From NCBI RefSeq assembly GCF_001428255.1, contig NZ_LMRW01000009.1:1-64000 (forward strand): a DNA stretch of 64,000 nucleotides, written 5' to 3'. This stretch comes from Agromyces sp. Soil535. GTDB lineage: Bacteria; Actinomycetota; Actinomycetes; Actinomycetales; Microbacteriaceae. Made by a program: the position numbers and the translations under genes. Under the pieces are notes generated by a model. The model saw nothing but the letters and a program-made list of their open reading frames with translations. It was not told where the DNA came from and searched no databases. The stretch's first letter is position 1. Every line of letters starts with the position of its first letter. Below are positions 7,934 to 13,824 of this stretch, piece by piece.

Positions 7934-8743
7934 ATGCACCTGCCCCGACTCGGAGGCGTCGACGAGGAGGCCGTGTCGCCCCTCGCAACGCTCGTGCGCG
8001 CGCCGAACCCCGGACCCATGACGCTCGACGGCACGAACTCGTACGTGCTGCGCGCGCCCGGCTCGGCCGGAGTCGTCGTCGTCGACCCCGGGCCCTCGGA
8101 TGCCGCGCACCTCCAGCGGCTCGCATCGTTCGGGCCGGTCGAGCTCGTGCTGCTCACGCACCGCCACGCCGACCATCGCGAGGCGCTCGCCGAGTTCGCG
8201 GGCCTGGTGGGGGCCCCTGCGCGCGCGATCGACCCGGCGTACTGCATCGACGCGCCGCCGCTCGCCGACCGCGAGCTGATCGAGCTCGCGGGTCTCGAGC
8301 TGGAGGTGATGGCGACGCCCGGGCACACGGCCGACTCGGTCTCATTCGTGCTGCCCGACGACGGCGACCACGGCTCGGTGCTCACGGGCGACACGATCCT
8401 CGGGCTCGGCACCACGATCATCGCCGATCCCGACGGTGCCCTCGGTCCCTACCTCGACTCGCTCAGGCGGCTGCAGTCGTTCGCCCGGGCAGCGCGCGGC
8501 GCGGTCACGGTGCTGCCCGGCCACGGCCCGGTGCTCCGCGACCTCGCGTCGATCTGCGACGACTACCTCGTCCACCGCGCCGAGCGACTCGACCAGATCC
8601 GGGCGGCGCTCCGCGAGCTCGGACCCGACGCAACGGTCGACGAGGTCACCGACCTCGTCTACGCGGACACGGATGCCGCGGTGCGGCCCGCCGCGGAGGC
8701 ATCCGTTCGAGCGCAGCTCGTGTACCTCCGCGGGCGGGCGTAA
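7934..8743 (+). CDS. MBL-fold metallo-hydrolase (LACTB2-like)
   Basis: A 269-residue cytoplasmic metallo-beta-lactamase-fold hydrolase. The zinc-binding signature is THRHADH at residues 75-81, with further ligands in ATPGHTADS and the GDTILG aspartate and the PGHGPV histidine. The C-terminal region with HRAERLDQIRAAL and a winged-helix-like tail matches the LACTB2/RNase-like subgroup, which includes endoribonucleases and thioesterases; the substrate is not predictable. The ATG at 7934 is chosen because the upstream part of the frame is poor in domain sequence and a GTACACTT promoter-like element lies just before it, so the transcript may be leaderless. Confidence 0.9.
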   Translation: MHLPRLGGVDEEAVSPLATLVRAPNPGPMTLDGTNSYVLRAPGSAGVVVVDPGPSDAAHLQRLASFGPVELVLLTHRHADHREALAEFAGLVGAPARAIDPAYCIDAPPLADRELIELAGLELEVMATPGHTADSVSFVLPDDGDHGSVLTGDTILGLGTTIIADPDGALGPYLDSLRRLQSFARAARGAVTVLPGHGPVLRDLASICDDYLVHRAERLDQIRAALRELGPDATVDEVTDLVYADTDAAVRPAAEASVRAQLVYLRGRA

Positions 8744-8773
8744 CCCCGTGGCATCCGTTGATCCGGGTGCGGC

Positions 8774-9346
8774 TCAGGCGACGAGCGCGACGCCGCCCGT
8801 CCAGCTGATCTTCTCCTGCACCGCGAGCGTGAGCTGCAGGAAGCCGACCGACTCGAGCTCGCGCGCACGGGCGAGTGAGCCGGCGTCGACCGCGGCGATG
8901 CCGCCGGCACGCACCACGTCGACGAGCGCCTGCTTCGCGAGGGCGTCGTCACCGGCGATGAGCACCGTGGTGGGCTGGCCGCCGATGGTCTTCGCGGCGA
9001 GCGTCGAGGCGAAGTTGGTGTTGAAGGCCTTGAGCACGCGCGAGTCGGGCAGCGCCTCCTGGAGCTCGCTCGCCTTCGACCCGTCGGCGGGGGCGACGAG
9101 CGAATCGAAGGTCTCGAAGTTCAGCGGGTTCGTGATGTCGACCACGATCTTGCCGGCGAGTTCGGCGCCGCGCTTCGCGACGATGTCGTCGAGCGAAGGG
9201 TGGGGCACGGCGAGCACGACGATGTCGCCCGTGATGGCGTCGGACGTGTCGCGGCCGACGTACTCGACGGTGTTGCCGCCGGCGGCCACGATGCCTCCGA
9301 TCGCACTGCCCATGTTGCCGGAACCGATGATGCTGACGGTGGTCAT
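8774..9346 (-). CDS. NADPH-dependent F420 reductase-like oxidoreductase
   Basis: A 190-residue Rossmann-fold protein of the NADP-dependent F420 oxidoreductase family (PF03807). The nucleotide-binding motif is TVSIIGSGNMGSAIG at the N-terminus, followed by TVEYVGRD, and then VVDITNPLNFETFDSL as in Fno/NpdG relatives. At 190 residues it lacks the all-alpha domain of larger imine reductases. The ATG at 9346 is preceded by GAGAGGAACGAC, a good ribosome site; the frame extends to 9403 but that would run through the operator region. It is divergent from a marR gene, which probably represses both genes through the two palindromes in between. Whether it uses F420 or another acceptor is not shown. Confidence 0.82.
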   Translation of the reverse strand: MTTVSIIGSGNMGSAIGGIVAAGGNTVEYVGRDTSDAITGDIVVLAVPHPSLDDIVAKRGAELAGKIVVDITNPLNFETFDSLVAPADGSKASELQEALPDSRVLKAFNTNFASTLAAKTIGGQPTTVLIAGDDALAKQALVDVVRAGGIAAVDAGSLARARELESVGFLQLTLAVQEKISWTGGVALVA

Positions 9347-9384
9347 GTCGTTCCTCTCCGCGTCGTCATCCGACGCGATTACTT

Positions 9385-9429
9385 GTTGATACAACCAACA
9401 CACTAGGGCAAATCAGTTGTTGCGTCAAC
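9385..9429. promoter_or_regulatory. Twin GTTG-N3-CAAC operator between reductase and marR genes
   Basis: Two 11-bp palindromes with identical arms, GTTGATACAAC (9385-9395) and GTTGCGTCAAC (9419-9429), lie 34 bp apart centre to centre in the divergent intergenic region. The second is directly upstream of a TACACT -10-like element (9438-9443) of the marR gene, whose start at 9451 would then be almost leaderless. Autorepression by the MarR protein is the likely reading. Confidence 0.68.
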
Positions 9430-9450
9430 CATTGCGGTACACTTGGCGTC

Positions 9451-9969
9451 ATGAGCGACACGAGATGGCTGAGCACCGAGGAGTCCGCCGCCTGGGTGCG
9501 CCTCGTCGCGCTCGCCGAGTTGCTGCCCGGCGCGCTCGACGCCCAGCTCCTGCGCGACGCCGGCCTCACCCACTTCGAGTACGGCGTGCTCATGGCCCTC
9601 GGCGAGGCGCCGAGCCGCACCATGCGCATGACCGAGCTCGCCTCGCGCACGAATGCGACGCTGCCTCGTCTCTCCCACGTCGCCCGCCGCCTCGAGGAGC
9701 GCGGGCTCATCGAACGCTTCCCATGTCCCACCGACCGGCGCGCCACGAACGCCACCGTCACGCCGGCGGGGCTCGACCTGCTAGCGTCGGCCGCGCCCGG
9801 CCACGTCGAGACGGTGCGCCAGAACGTGCTCGACGCGCTCACGCCCGAGCAGCTCGAGCAGCTCTACTCGATCGCGGGCGCCGTGCTCACGCGACTCGAC
9901 CCCGACGAGCGCCTGACCGCCACGTCCTGCCAGTTCAGCGAGGGTCCGGCCGCCGCCCGCATGGGCTGA
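9451..9969 (+). CDS. MarR family transcriptional regulator
   Basis: A 172-residue MarR-type winged-helix repressor. The DNA-binding domain spans roughly residues 35-110: LTHFEYGVLMAL, then RMTELASRTNATLPRLSHVARRLEERGLIER, with the wing CPTDRRATNATVTPAG. The C-terminal dimerisation helix follows (LLASAAPGHVETVRQNV). No conserved redox cysteine is present in the sensing region (the only Cys are C92 in the wing and one near the C-terminus). It is divergent from the F420-reductase-like gene and probably senses a phenolic or electrophilic compound, as is common for MarR/reductase pairs. Confidence 0.92.
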   Translation: MSDTRWLSTEESAAWVRLVALAELLPGALDAQLLRDAGLTHFEYGVLMALGEAPSRTMRMTELASRTNATLPRLSHVARRLEERGLIERFPCPTDRRATNATVTPAGLDLLASAAPGHVETVRQNVLDALTPEQLEQLYSIAGAVLTRLDPDERLTATSCQFSEGPAAARMG

Positions 9970-9976
9970 GTTCCTC

Positions 9977-10003
9977 TGCTGCGGGCAGCACTGCCGTCGG
10001 CAG
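9977..10003. promoter_or_regulatory. Two adjacent palindromes upstream of the clpP pair
   Basis: TGCTGCGGGCAGCA (9977-9990, 6-bp arms) is followed at once by CTGCCGTCGGCAG (9991-10003, 6-bp arms around a single base). They lie eight bases after the marR stop and about 40 bases before the first clpP start. They could be operator sites for the clpP pair or a terminator for marR; no T-tract follows, which weakens the terminator reading. The classical ClgR box was not found. Confidence 0.45.
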
Positions 10004-10044
10004 CATCCGCCCCGCGCCATCCGTCGTCGACGCAGGCTGGACGC

Positions 10045-10668
10045 ATGAGCGATCACGAGACCCCACCGATCCAGCCGATCGACGCCGAGCTCACCCGGCG
10101 CCTGTTCCACGAGCGCGTCATCGTGCTCGGCGACGAGCTCGACCAGGGGGGCGGCAACCGCCTCATCGCGCAACTGCTCACCCTCGCCGCCGACGACCCG
10201 CGCCGCGACATCCGCTTCTGGATCAACTCGCCGGGCGGCTCGGTGCCGGCGATGCTCGCGATCATGGACGTGATGCGCGCGATCCCGAACGACGTGGCGA
10301 CCATCGCGGTCGGCTGGGCGGCGAGCGCGGGCCAGTTCCTGCTCACCGCGGGCACGCCGGGCAAGCGGTTCGCACTGCCGCACGCGCGAATCCTCATGCA
10401 CCAGGGCTCGGCCGGCATCGGCGGAACCGCCGTCGACGTCGAGCTCCAGGCCGACGACCTGCGCTACACGCGCGACGTCGTGCTCGGCATCACCGCGGAG
10501 CTCACCGGGCAGCCGCTCGAGCGCATCGCGCAGGACTCGCTGCGCGATCGCTGGTACACCGCCGAGCAGGCCGTGGAGTACGGCTTCATCGACCGCGTCG
10601 TGCACGGGTCCGATGAGCTGTACGGCGGCACCGCCCACCCGATGACCGGATTGCGGGTGCCCGCATGA
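10045..10668 (+). CDS. ClpP-family serine protease subunit, catalytic triad intact
   Basis: A 207-residue ClpP-type peptidase subunit. The handle and active-site region is recognisable: FWINSPGGSVPAM, then VGWAASAGQFLL with the catalytic Ser94, LMHQGSAG with His119, and LRDRWYTAEQAVEYGFID with Asp168. ClpP rings degrade proteins delivered by Clp ATPases. The GQAASMGA signature is altered to GWAASAGQ, which sets it apart from the housekeeping ClpP1/ClpP2. It overlaps the next clpP-like gene by 4 bp (ATGA), so a mixed complex of the two products is likely. No clpX or clpC is nearby. It is probably an accessory ClpP, comparable in role to ClpP3/P4 of Streptomyces. Confidence 0.9.
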   Translation: MSDHETPPIQPIDAELTRRLFHERVIVLGDELDQGGGNRLIAQLLTLAADDPRRDIRFWINSPGGSVPAMLAIMDVMRAIPNDVATIAVGWAASAGQFLLTAGTPGKRFALPHARILMHQGSAGIGGTAVDVELQADDLRYTRDVVLGITAELTGQPLERIAQDSLRDRWYTAEQAVEYGFIDRVVHGSDELYGGTAHPMTGLRVPA

Positions 10669-11249
10669 GCTCCTACACGATCCCCTACGTCGTCGAGAAG
10701 CGCGGCAACGCCGAGCGCACGATGGACGTGTACAGCCGCCTGCTCTCCGAGCGCATCGTGTACCTCGGCACCGAGATCGACGACGGCGTCGCGAACGTGC
10801 TCATCGCGCAGTTCCTGCACCTCGCGTCGGAGTCGAGCGAGACGCCCATCAGCCTCTACGTCAACTCCCCCGGCGGCTCGCCCGGCGCGGCGCTCGCGGT
10901 GTACGACACGATGCAGCACATCCGGCCGGATGTCGCGACGACGTGCGTGGGGCAGGCCGGCGGGCCGGCCGCGGTGCTCCTCGCGGGCGGCGCCAAGGGG
11001 CAGCGCGCAATCCTCCCGCACGGCAAGGTGACGCTGCACCAGCCATCGACGCAGGGACGCGGCACGGTGCCCGACCTGATCATCCACGCCGACGAGGTGG
11101 TGCGGGTTCGCGCCGAGCTCGAGGCGGCGCTCGCGGCCGACACGGGTCGCGACGTGGTGACGCTGCGCCACGACACCGACCGCGAACTCATCCTCCCGGC
11201 GGCGGCGGCCGTCGCCTACGGCCTCGCCGACCACGTGCTCACGACCTGA
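10665..11249 (+). CDS. ClpP-like subunit with degenerate active site
   Basis: A 194-residue ClpP homolog that has lost catalytic residues. The fold markers are present: SERIVYLGTEIDD, LYVNSPGGSPGAAL, LAGGAKGQRAILPHG, TLHQPST with the active-site His125, and AYGLADHVL. But the serine of the GQAASMGA motif is replaced by Gly100 (CVGQAGGPAAV), and in the DTDREL segment Glu174 stands where the catalytic Asp is expected. It is therefore probably an inactive, structural or regulatory subunit, analogous to ClpR of cyanobacteria and plastids. It starts within the preceding active subunit gene (4-bp overlap), so the two are expected to be made in matching amounts. It faces a ClgR-like gene across repeat cluster D. 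Confidence 0.9.
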   Translation: MSSYTIPYVVEKRGNAERTMDVYSRLLSERIVYLGTEIDDGVANVLIAQFLHLASESSETPISLYVNSPGGSPGAALAVYDTMQHIRPDVATTCVGQAGGPAAVLLAGGAKGQRAILPHGKVTLHQPSTQGRGTVPDLIIHADEVVRVRAELEAALAADTGRDVVTLRHDTDRELILPAAAAVAYGLADHVLTT

Positions 11250-11255
11250 CTCTGA

Positions 11256-11402
11256 GGGTTGAGGAGCCCGCGAAGCGGGCGTCTCGAAACCCCGGCTCGG
11301 CGGAAGCGGGTTTTCGAGACGCGGCTTCGCCGCTCCTCAACCCGCGAACGCCATCTCGAACGCGGGTTTCGTGACGCGGCTCCGCCGCTCCTCAACCCGC
11401 GA
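11256..11402. repeat. REP-like hairpin repeat D, three copies
   Basis: Three copies of the dispersed hairpin: one on the minus strand (11256-11293) and two on the plus strand (about 11306-11345 and 11361-11402). Each folds as GCGGGTT, an inner GCGGC/GCCGC stem, then AACCCGC. They fill the gap between the convergent clpP operon and the XRE gene, and may act as a bidirectional terminator. Confidence 0.82.
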
Positions 11403-11407
11403 GGGGG

Positions 11408-11872
11408 TCAGGCGGCGAGCAGGAACACGTCGCTCGGGGCTGGGACCTCGGCGCCGGTCACGACGACCGTGCCCGCGGCATCCGTGCCCGACAGGTCGAG
11501 CGGATGCCCGGGCAGCGCGTCCGCCCGGAATGCGAACGACGCCTCGACGACGAGGCGCTCGCGCCGATCCGCCTGGCGTCGTTCCTCGTCGAGCCGGGCG
11601 CCCAGGCGTTCGCCGACGCGGCGCACGACGTCGAGGAGCTCGAGCCCGAGCGCGTCGGCGACCGAGCCGAGGATCTCCGACGACGGCTCCTTGCGGCCGC
11701 GCTCGATCTCGGAGAGGTACTGCGGCGAGACGCCCGCCGTGGCGGCGACCTCGGTCAGGATGCGCTCCTGGTCGAGTCGCTCGCCGCGGAGCACCTCGCC
11801 GAGCACGTGCCGCCAGAGCGGCTTGGACGCGCGCGGGCCGATGGCCCGCGTGAACTCGACGACCTTGCCCAT
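11408..11872 (-). CDS. ClgR-like XRE family regulator ending in LLAA
   Basis: A 154-residue XRE-type regulator. The helix-turn-helix occupies about residues 20-82: LGEVLRGERLDQERILTEVA, then AGVSPQYLSEIERGRKEPSS and EILGSVADALGLELLD. This resembles ClgR, the actinobacterial activator of clp genes, and the neighbouring convergent genes encode a ClpP pair. A C-terminal extension of about 70 residues ends in VFLLAA, resembling the terminal LAA of the ssrA degradation tag. Streptomyces ClgR is known to be degraded by ClpP depending on its two terminal alanines, so this tail probably makes the regulator a Clp substrate and closes a feedback loop. The link to the adjacent clpP genes is inferred from position and this tail. 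Confidence 0.8.
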   Translation of the reverse strand: MGKVVEFTRAIGPRASKPLWRHVLGEVLRGERLDQERILTEVAATAGVSPQYLSEIERGRKEPSSEILGSVADALGLELLDVVRRVGERLGARLDEERRQADRRERLVVEASFAFRADALPGHPLDLSGTDAAGTVVVTGAEVPAPSDVFLLAA

Positions 11873-11961
11873 GTGGCGAGGCTAATCGCCGGATGCCGCG
11901 CTCGGCAGGTCGATCCGCTCAGGGCAGAATCGCCGCGCCGTGCGTCTGCCGCCGGCGCGCC

Positions 11962-12438
11962 TCAGCCGGCCTCGGGCACAGGCGACGCGTCGAGCCGGTC
12001 GCGCACGCGCGACGCGGCATCCGCGATCGCCCGCTTCTCGTCGGGCTGGAGCACGTCGAGGAACAGGTTCCGGATTGCCGTCGCGTGGTCGCGCATCGCG
12101 CCCAGCAGCGCCAGCCGGCCAGCGCGGGTGAGCACGACCCACGAGCCCCGCGCGTCGGTGTCGCAGTCCGCACGCTCGACGAGCCCGCGGGCGGCCATGC
12201 GCGTGAGCTGGTGCGAGAGCCGGCTCTTCTCCCACCCGATCGCCTCGCCGAGCGCACCGGGGCGCAGGCGTCGCCCGTGCGCCTTGAACAGCGTGAGCAT
12301 CACGGCGTAGTCGCCTTGCGAGATGCCCGCGTCGCGCTGGAGCCGACGGTCGAGCTCGCGCATGAGCTCGCGGTGCATCGTCATGAAGTCGGACCAGAGC
12401 GACCACTCGGCCTCATCGATCTCGGACACCTCGGACAT
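11962..12438 (-). CDS. MarR family transcriptional regulator
   Basis: A 158-residue MarR-type regulator. The winged helix lies at about 35-110: GISQGDYAVMLTLFKAHGRRLRPGALGEAIG, recognition helix WEKSRLSHQLTRMAARGLVER, and wing DTDARGSWVVLTRAG. The C-terminal helices (LFLDVLQPDEKRAIADAASRVRDRL) form the dimer interface. The WEKSRLSHQLTRM pattern is frequent in actinobacterial MarR proteins next to NADPH-dependent FMN reductase genes. It is divergent from exactly such a gene, and a 14-bp inverted repeat overlaps their shared promoter. Confidence 0.93.
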   Translation of the reverse strand: MSEVSEIDEAEWSLWSDFMTMHRELMRELDRRLQRDAGISQGDYAVMLTLFKAHGRRLRPGALGEAIGWEKSRLSHQLTRMAARGLVERADCDTDARGSWVVLTRAGRLALLGAMRDHATAIRNLFLDVLQPDEKRAIADAASRVRDRLDASPVPEAG

Positions 12439-12460
12439 GACGCCAGCCTACCGAACTTTG

Positions 12461-12500
12461 GTTGACACGTCATCTTTCGGAGTTATGATGACGCGTCAAC
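12461..12500 (+). promoter_or_regulatory. Sigma-70 promoter inside a 14-bp inverted repeat (MarR operator)
   Basis: GTTGACACGTCATC (12461-12474) and GATGACGCGTCAAC (12487-12500) form an inverted repeat with one mismatch and a 12-bp spacer. A near-consensus promoter for the FMN reductase gene is embedded in it: TTGACA at 12462-12467 and TATGAT at 12484-12489, 16 bp apart. A repressor bound here would cover both boxes. The arms resemble the GTTG/CAAC arms of the other MarR operator at 9.4 kb. Confidence 0.8.
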
Positions 12501-12523
12501 TACTTCTCTCGGAAGGACTCCCC

Positions 12524-13114
12524 ATGACCGCAGTCAGGATCGGCATCATCATCGGCAGCACTCGCCCCGGACGGGTCGGCGATCAGGTCGCGAGGTGGGT
12601 GCTCGAGCACGCGTCGGCGCGCACCGATGCCGAGTTCGAACTCGTCGACCTCGCCGACTTCGCCCTGCCCCACCTCGACGAGGCCGTGCCGCCGAGCCTC
12701 GGGCAGTACGCCAACGACCACACCAAGGCGTGGGCCGAGAAGGTCGACTCGTTCGACGGCTACATCTTCGTGACCCCCGAGTACAACCACTCCACGTCGG
12801 GCGCGCTGAAGAACGCCCTCGACTTCGTGTACGCCGAGTGGAACGACAAGGCCGCCGGGCTCGTGAGCTACGGCGCCGCCGGCGGCACCCGCGCGGCCGA
12901 GCACCTCCGCCTCATCCTCGGCGAGCTGCAGGTCGCCGACGTGCGCCAGCAGGTCTCGTTCTCGCTGATGACCGACTTCGAGCACTACACGTCGTTCACG
13001 CCGCCCGCCTACCACCAGGGCATGCTCGCGACGCAGCTCGACCAGCTCGTGCCGTGGGCGTCGGCCCTCAAGAGCGTGCGCGACGCTCGCACGACCCTGG
13101 CCACGGCCGCGTAG
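12524..13114 (+). CDS. NADPH-dependent FMN reductase
   Basis: A 196-residue flavodoxin-like NAD(P)H-dependent FMN reductase or quinone reductase. The FMN phosphate-binding loop is GSTRPGRVGDQVARWV near the N-terminus, and the second flavin segment is FVTPEYNHSTSGALKNALDFV, the hallmark of this family. It ends with a Pro/Tyr-rich SFTPPAYHQGM loop. The ATG at 12524 follows GGAAGGA; the frame is open further upstream but crosses the promoter and operator. Expression is probably induced when the divergent MarR protein is inactivated, for instance by quinones or electrophiles. Confidence 0.93.
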   Translation: MTAVRIGIIIGSTRPGRVGDQVARWVLEHASARTDAEFELVDLADFALPHLDEAVPPSLGQYANDHTKAWAEKVDSFDGYIFVTPEYNHSTSGALKNALDFVYAEWNDKAAGLVSYGAAGGTRAAEHLRLILGELQVADVRQQVSFSLMTDFEHYTSFTPPAYHQGMLATQLDQLVPWASALKSVRDARTTLATAA

Positions 13115-13122
13115 GCGCGCGA

Positions 13123-13158
13123 ACGCCCCGGCGCCGCTCGTCGCGGACGCCGGGGCGT
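13123..13158. terminator. Bidirectional hairpin between convergent genes
   Basis: An 11-bp perfect stem, ACGCCCCGGCG (13123-13133) with CGCCGGGGCGT (13148-13158), and a 14-nt loop, sits between the convergent FMN reductase and DUF1540 genes. No T-tract follows, as is usual in GC-rich actinobacteria. Confidence 0.7.
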
Positions 13159-13168
13159 CGAGGCCGGC

Positions 13169-13471
13169 TCAGGCCGGCTGGTACGTGAGGCAGTCGGCGT
13201 CGTCGGCGCCGGGCCCGATCCGCACGGATGCCGCGTGGCACTCGAGCGAGGAGTTGTGGATGCACTCGGGACGCTGGCACGCGCCCACGTGCGTGAGCAC
13301 CTTGTCGAGGCCGCCCTTGACACCGAGCGGGATGAACGTGGCGCACTCCGCGTCGCCCACGGATCCGCCGATCGTCACGGCGGCCGCGTGGCAGTGCGAA
13401 TGGTCGTTGTAGGAGCATCCGGCCACCGAACACTCGGCAACGGCGGGCAGATCGTCGAGCGTCATGCTCAT
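13169..13471 (-). CDS. DUF1540 protein, two Cys-rich repeats
   Basis: A 100-residue cytoplasmic protein made of two DUF1540 units. Unit 1 (about 13-45) has CSVAGCSYNDHSHCHAAAVTIG and a later Cys in DAECATF; unit 2 (about 64-96) has CQRPECIHNSSLECHAASVRIG and DADCLTY. Each unit thus carries four cysteines and a histidine in the same spacing, consistent with a small metal-binding module; the biological role of DUF1540 is unknown. The start ATG has GGAGGTCACC upstream, a strong ribosome site. An IdeR/DtxR-like iron box lies about 115 bases upstream. Confidence 0.88.
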   Translation of the reverse strand: MSMTLDDLPAVAECSVAGCSYNDHSHCHAAAVTIGGSVGDAECATFIPLGVKGGLDKVLTHVGACQRPECIHNSSLECHAASVRIGPGADDADCLTYQPA

Positions 13472-13585
13472 GGTGACCTCCAGAAGCGGTTTCGACTGTG
13501 CAATAGGGCGATGGTAGACCAGCGAGCGGATCGAGCGCAGTACCCCGAGCGGTTTTTTTCGCAGATCAGCGCGGATTTCTTAGTA

Positions 13586-13600
13586 AGGTGAGCCTCACCT
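13586..13600. promoter_or_regulatory. Iron-box-like palindrome (DtxR/IdeR type)
   Basis: AGGTGAGCCTCACCT is a perfect 7-bp-arm palindrome around one base, and with its flank (TAAGGTGAGCCTCACC) matches most positions of the DtxR/IdeR consensus TWAGGTWAGSCTWACCTWA. It lies in the divergent region between the DUF1540 gene and the small membrane protein/NhaA genes, so iron-dependent repression of one or both sides is possible. Confidence 0.65.
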
Positions 13601-13692
13601 GTGCTGCGGCCGGCAGGGGTCCCTCCGGTAGATCGGCACTGGTGTGCACCCGTCCCGCAGGCCAGAATGAGCGGAGACACTGGAGGTGCGCG

Positions 13693-13803
13693 ATGTCCAT
13701 GGAAACCGTGCTCTGGTCGATCCTCGGCGTGTACGGCGTCGTCGGCGGCGTCCTGCTCCTCGCGGCCCTGTGGGCGCTCATCCGCGCGCCGCGCGGATAC
13801 TGA
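13693..13803 (+). CDS. Small single-span membrane protein (36 aa)
   Basis: A 36-residue protein, MSMETVLWS at the start, one hydrophobic helix (about residues 6-29, VYGVVGGVLLLAALWAL) and a short basic tail IRAPRGY. A good ribosome site, GGAGGTG, lies a few bases upstream of the ATG at 13693, which argues that the small frame is real. It ends 21 bases before the nhaA start, so both are probably co-transcribed. It might be an accessory peptide of the antiporter, but there is no direct evidence for a function. Confidence 0.65.
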   Translation: MSMETVLWSILGVYGVVGGVLLLAALWALIRAPRGY

Positions 13804-13824
13804 TGCTCGCGGTGAACTGACGGC

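Noticed and set aside
9977..10003. A ClgR box upstream of the clpP pair
   Set aside because: The palindromes do not match the known ClgR consensus; they are kept only as a candidate operator or terminator.
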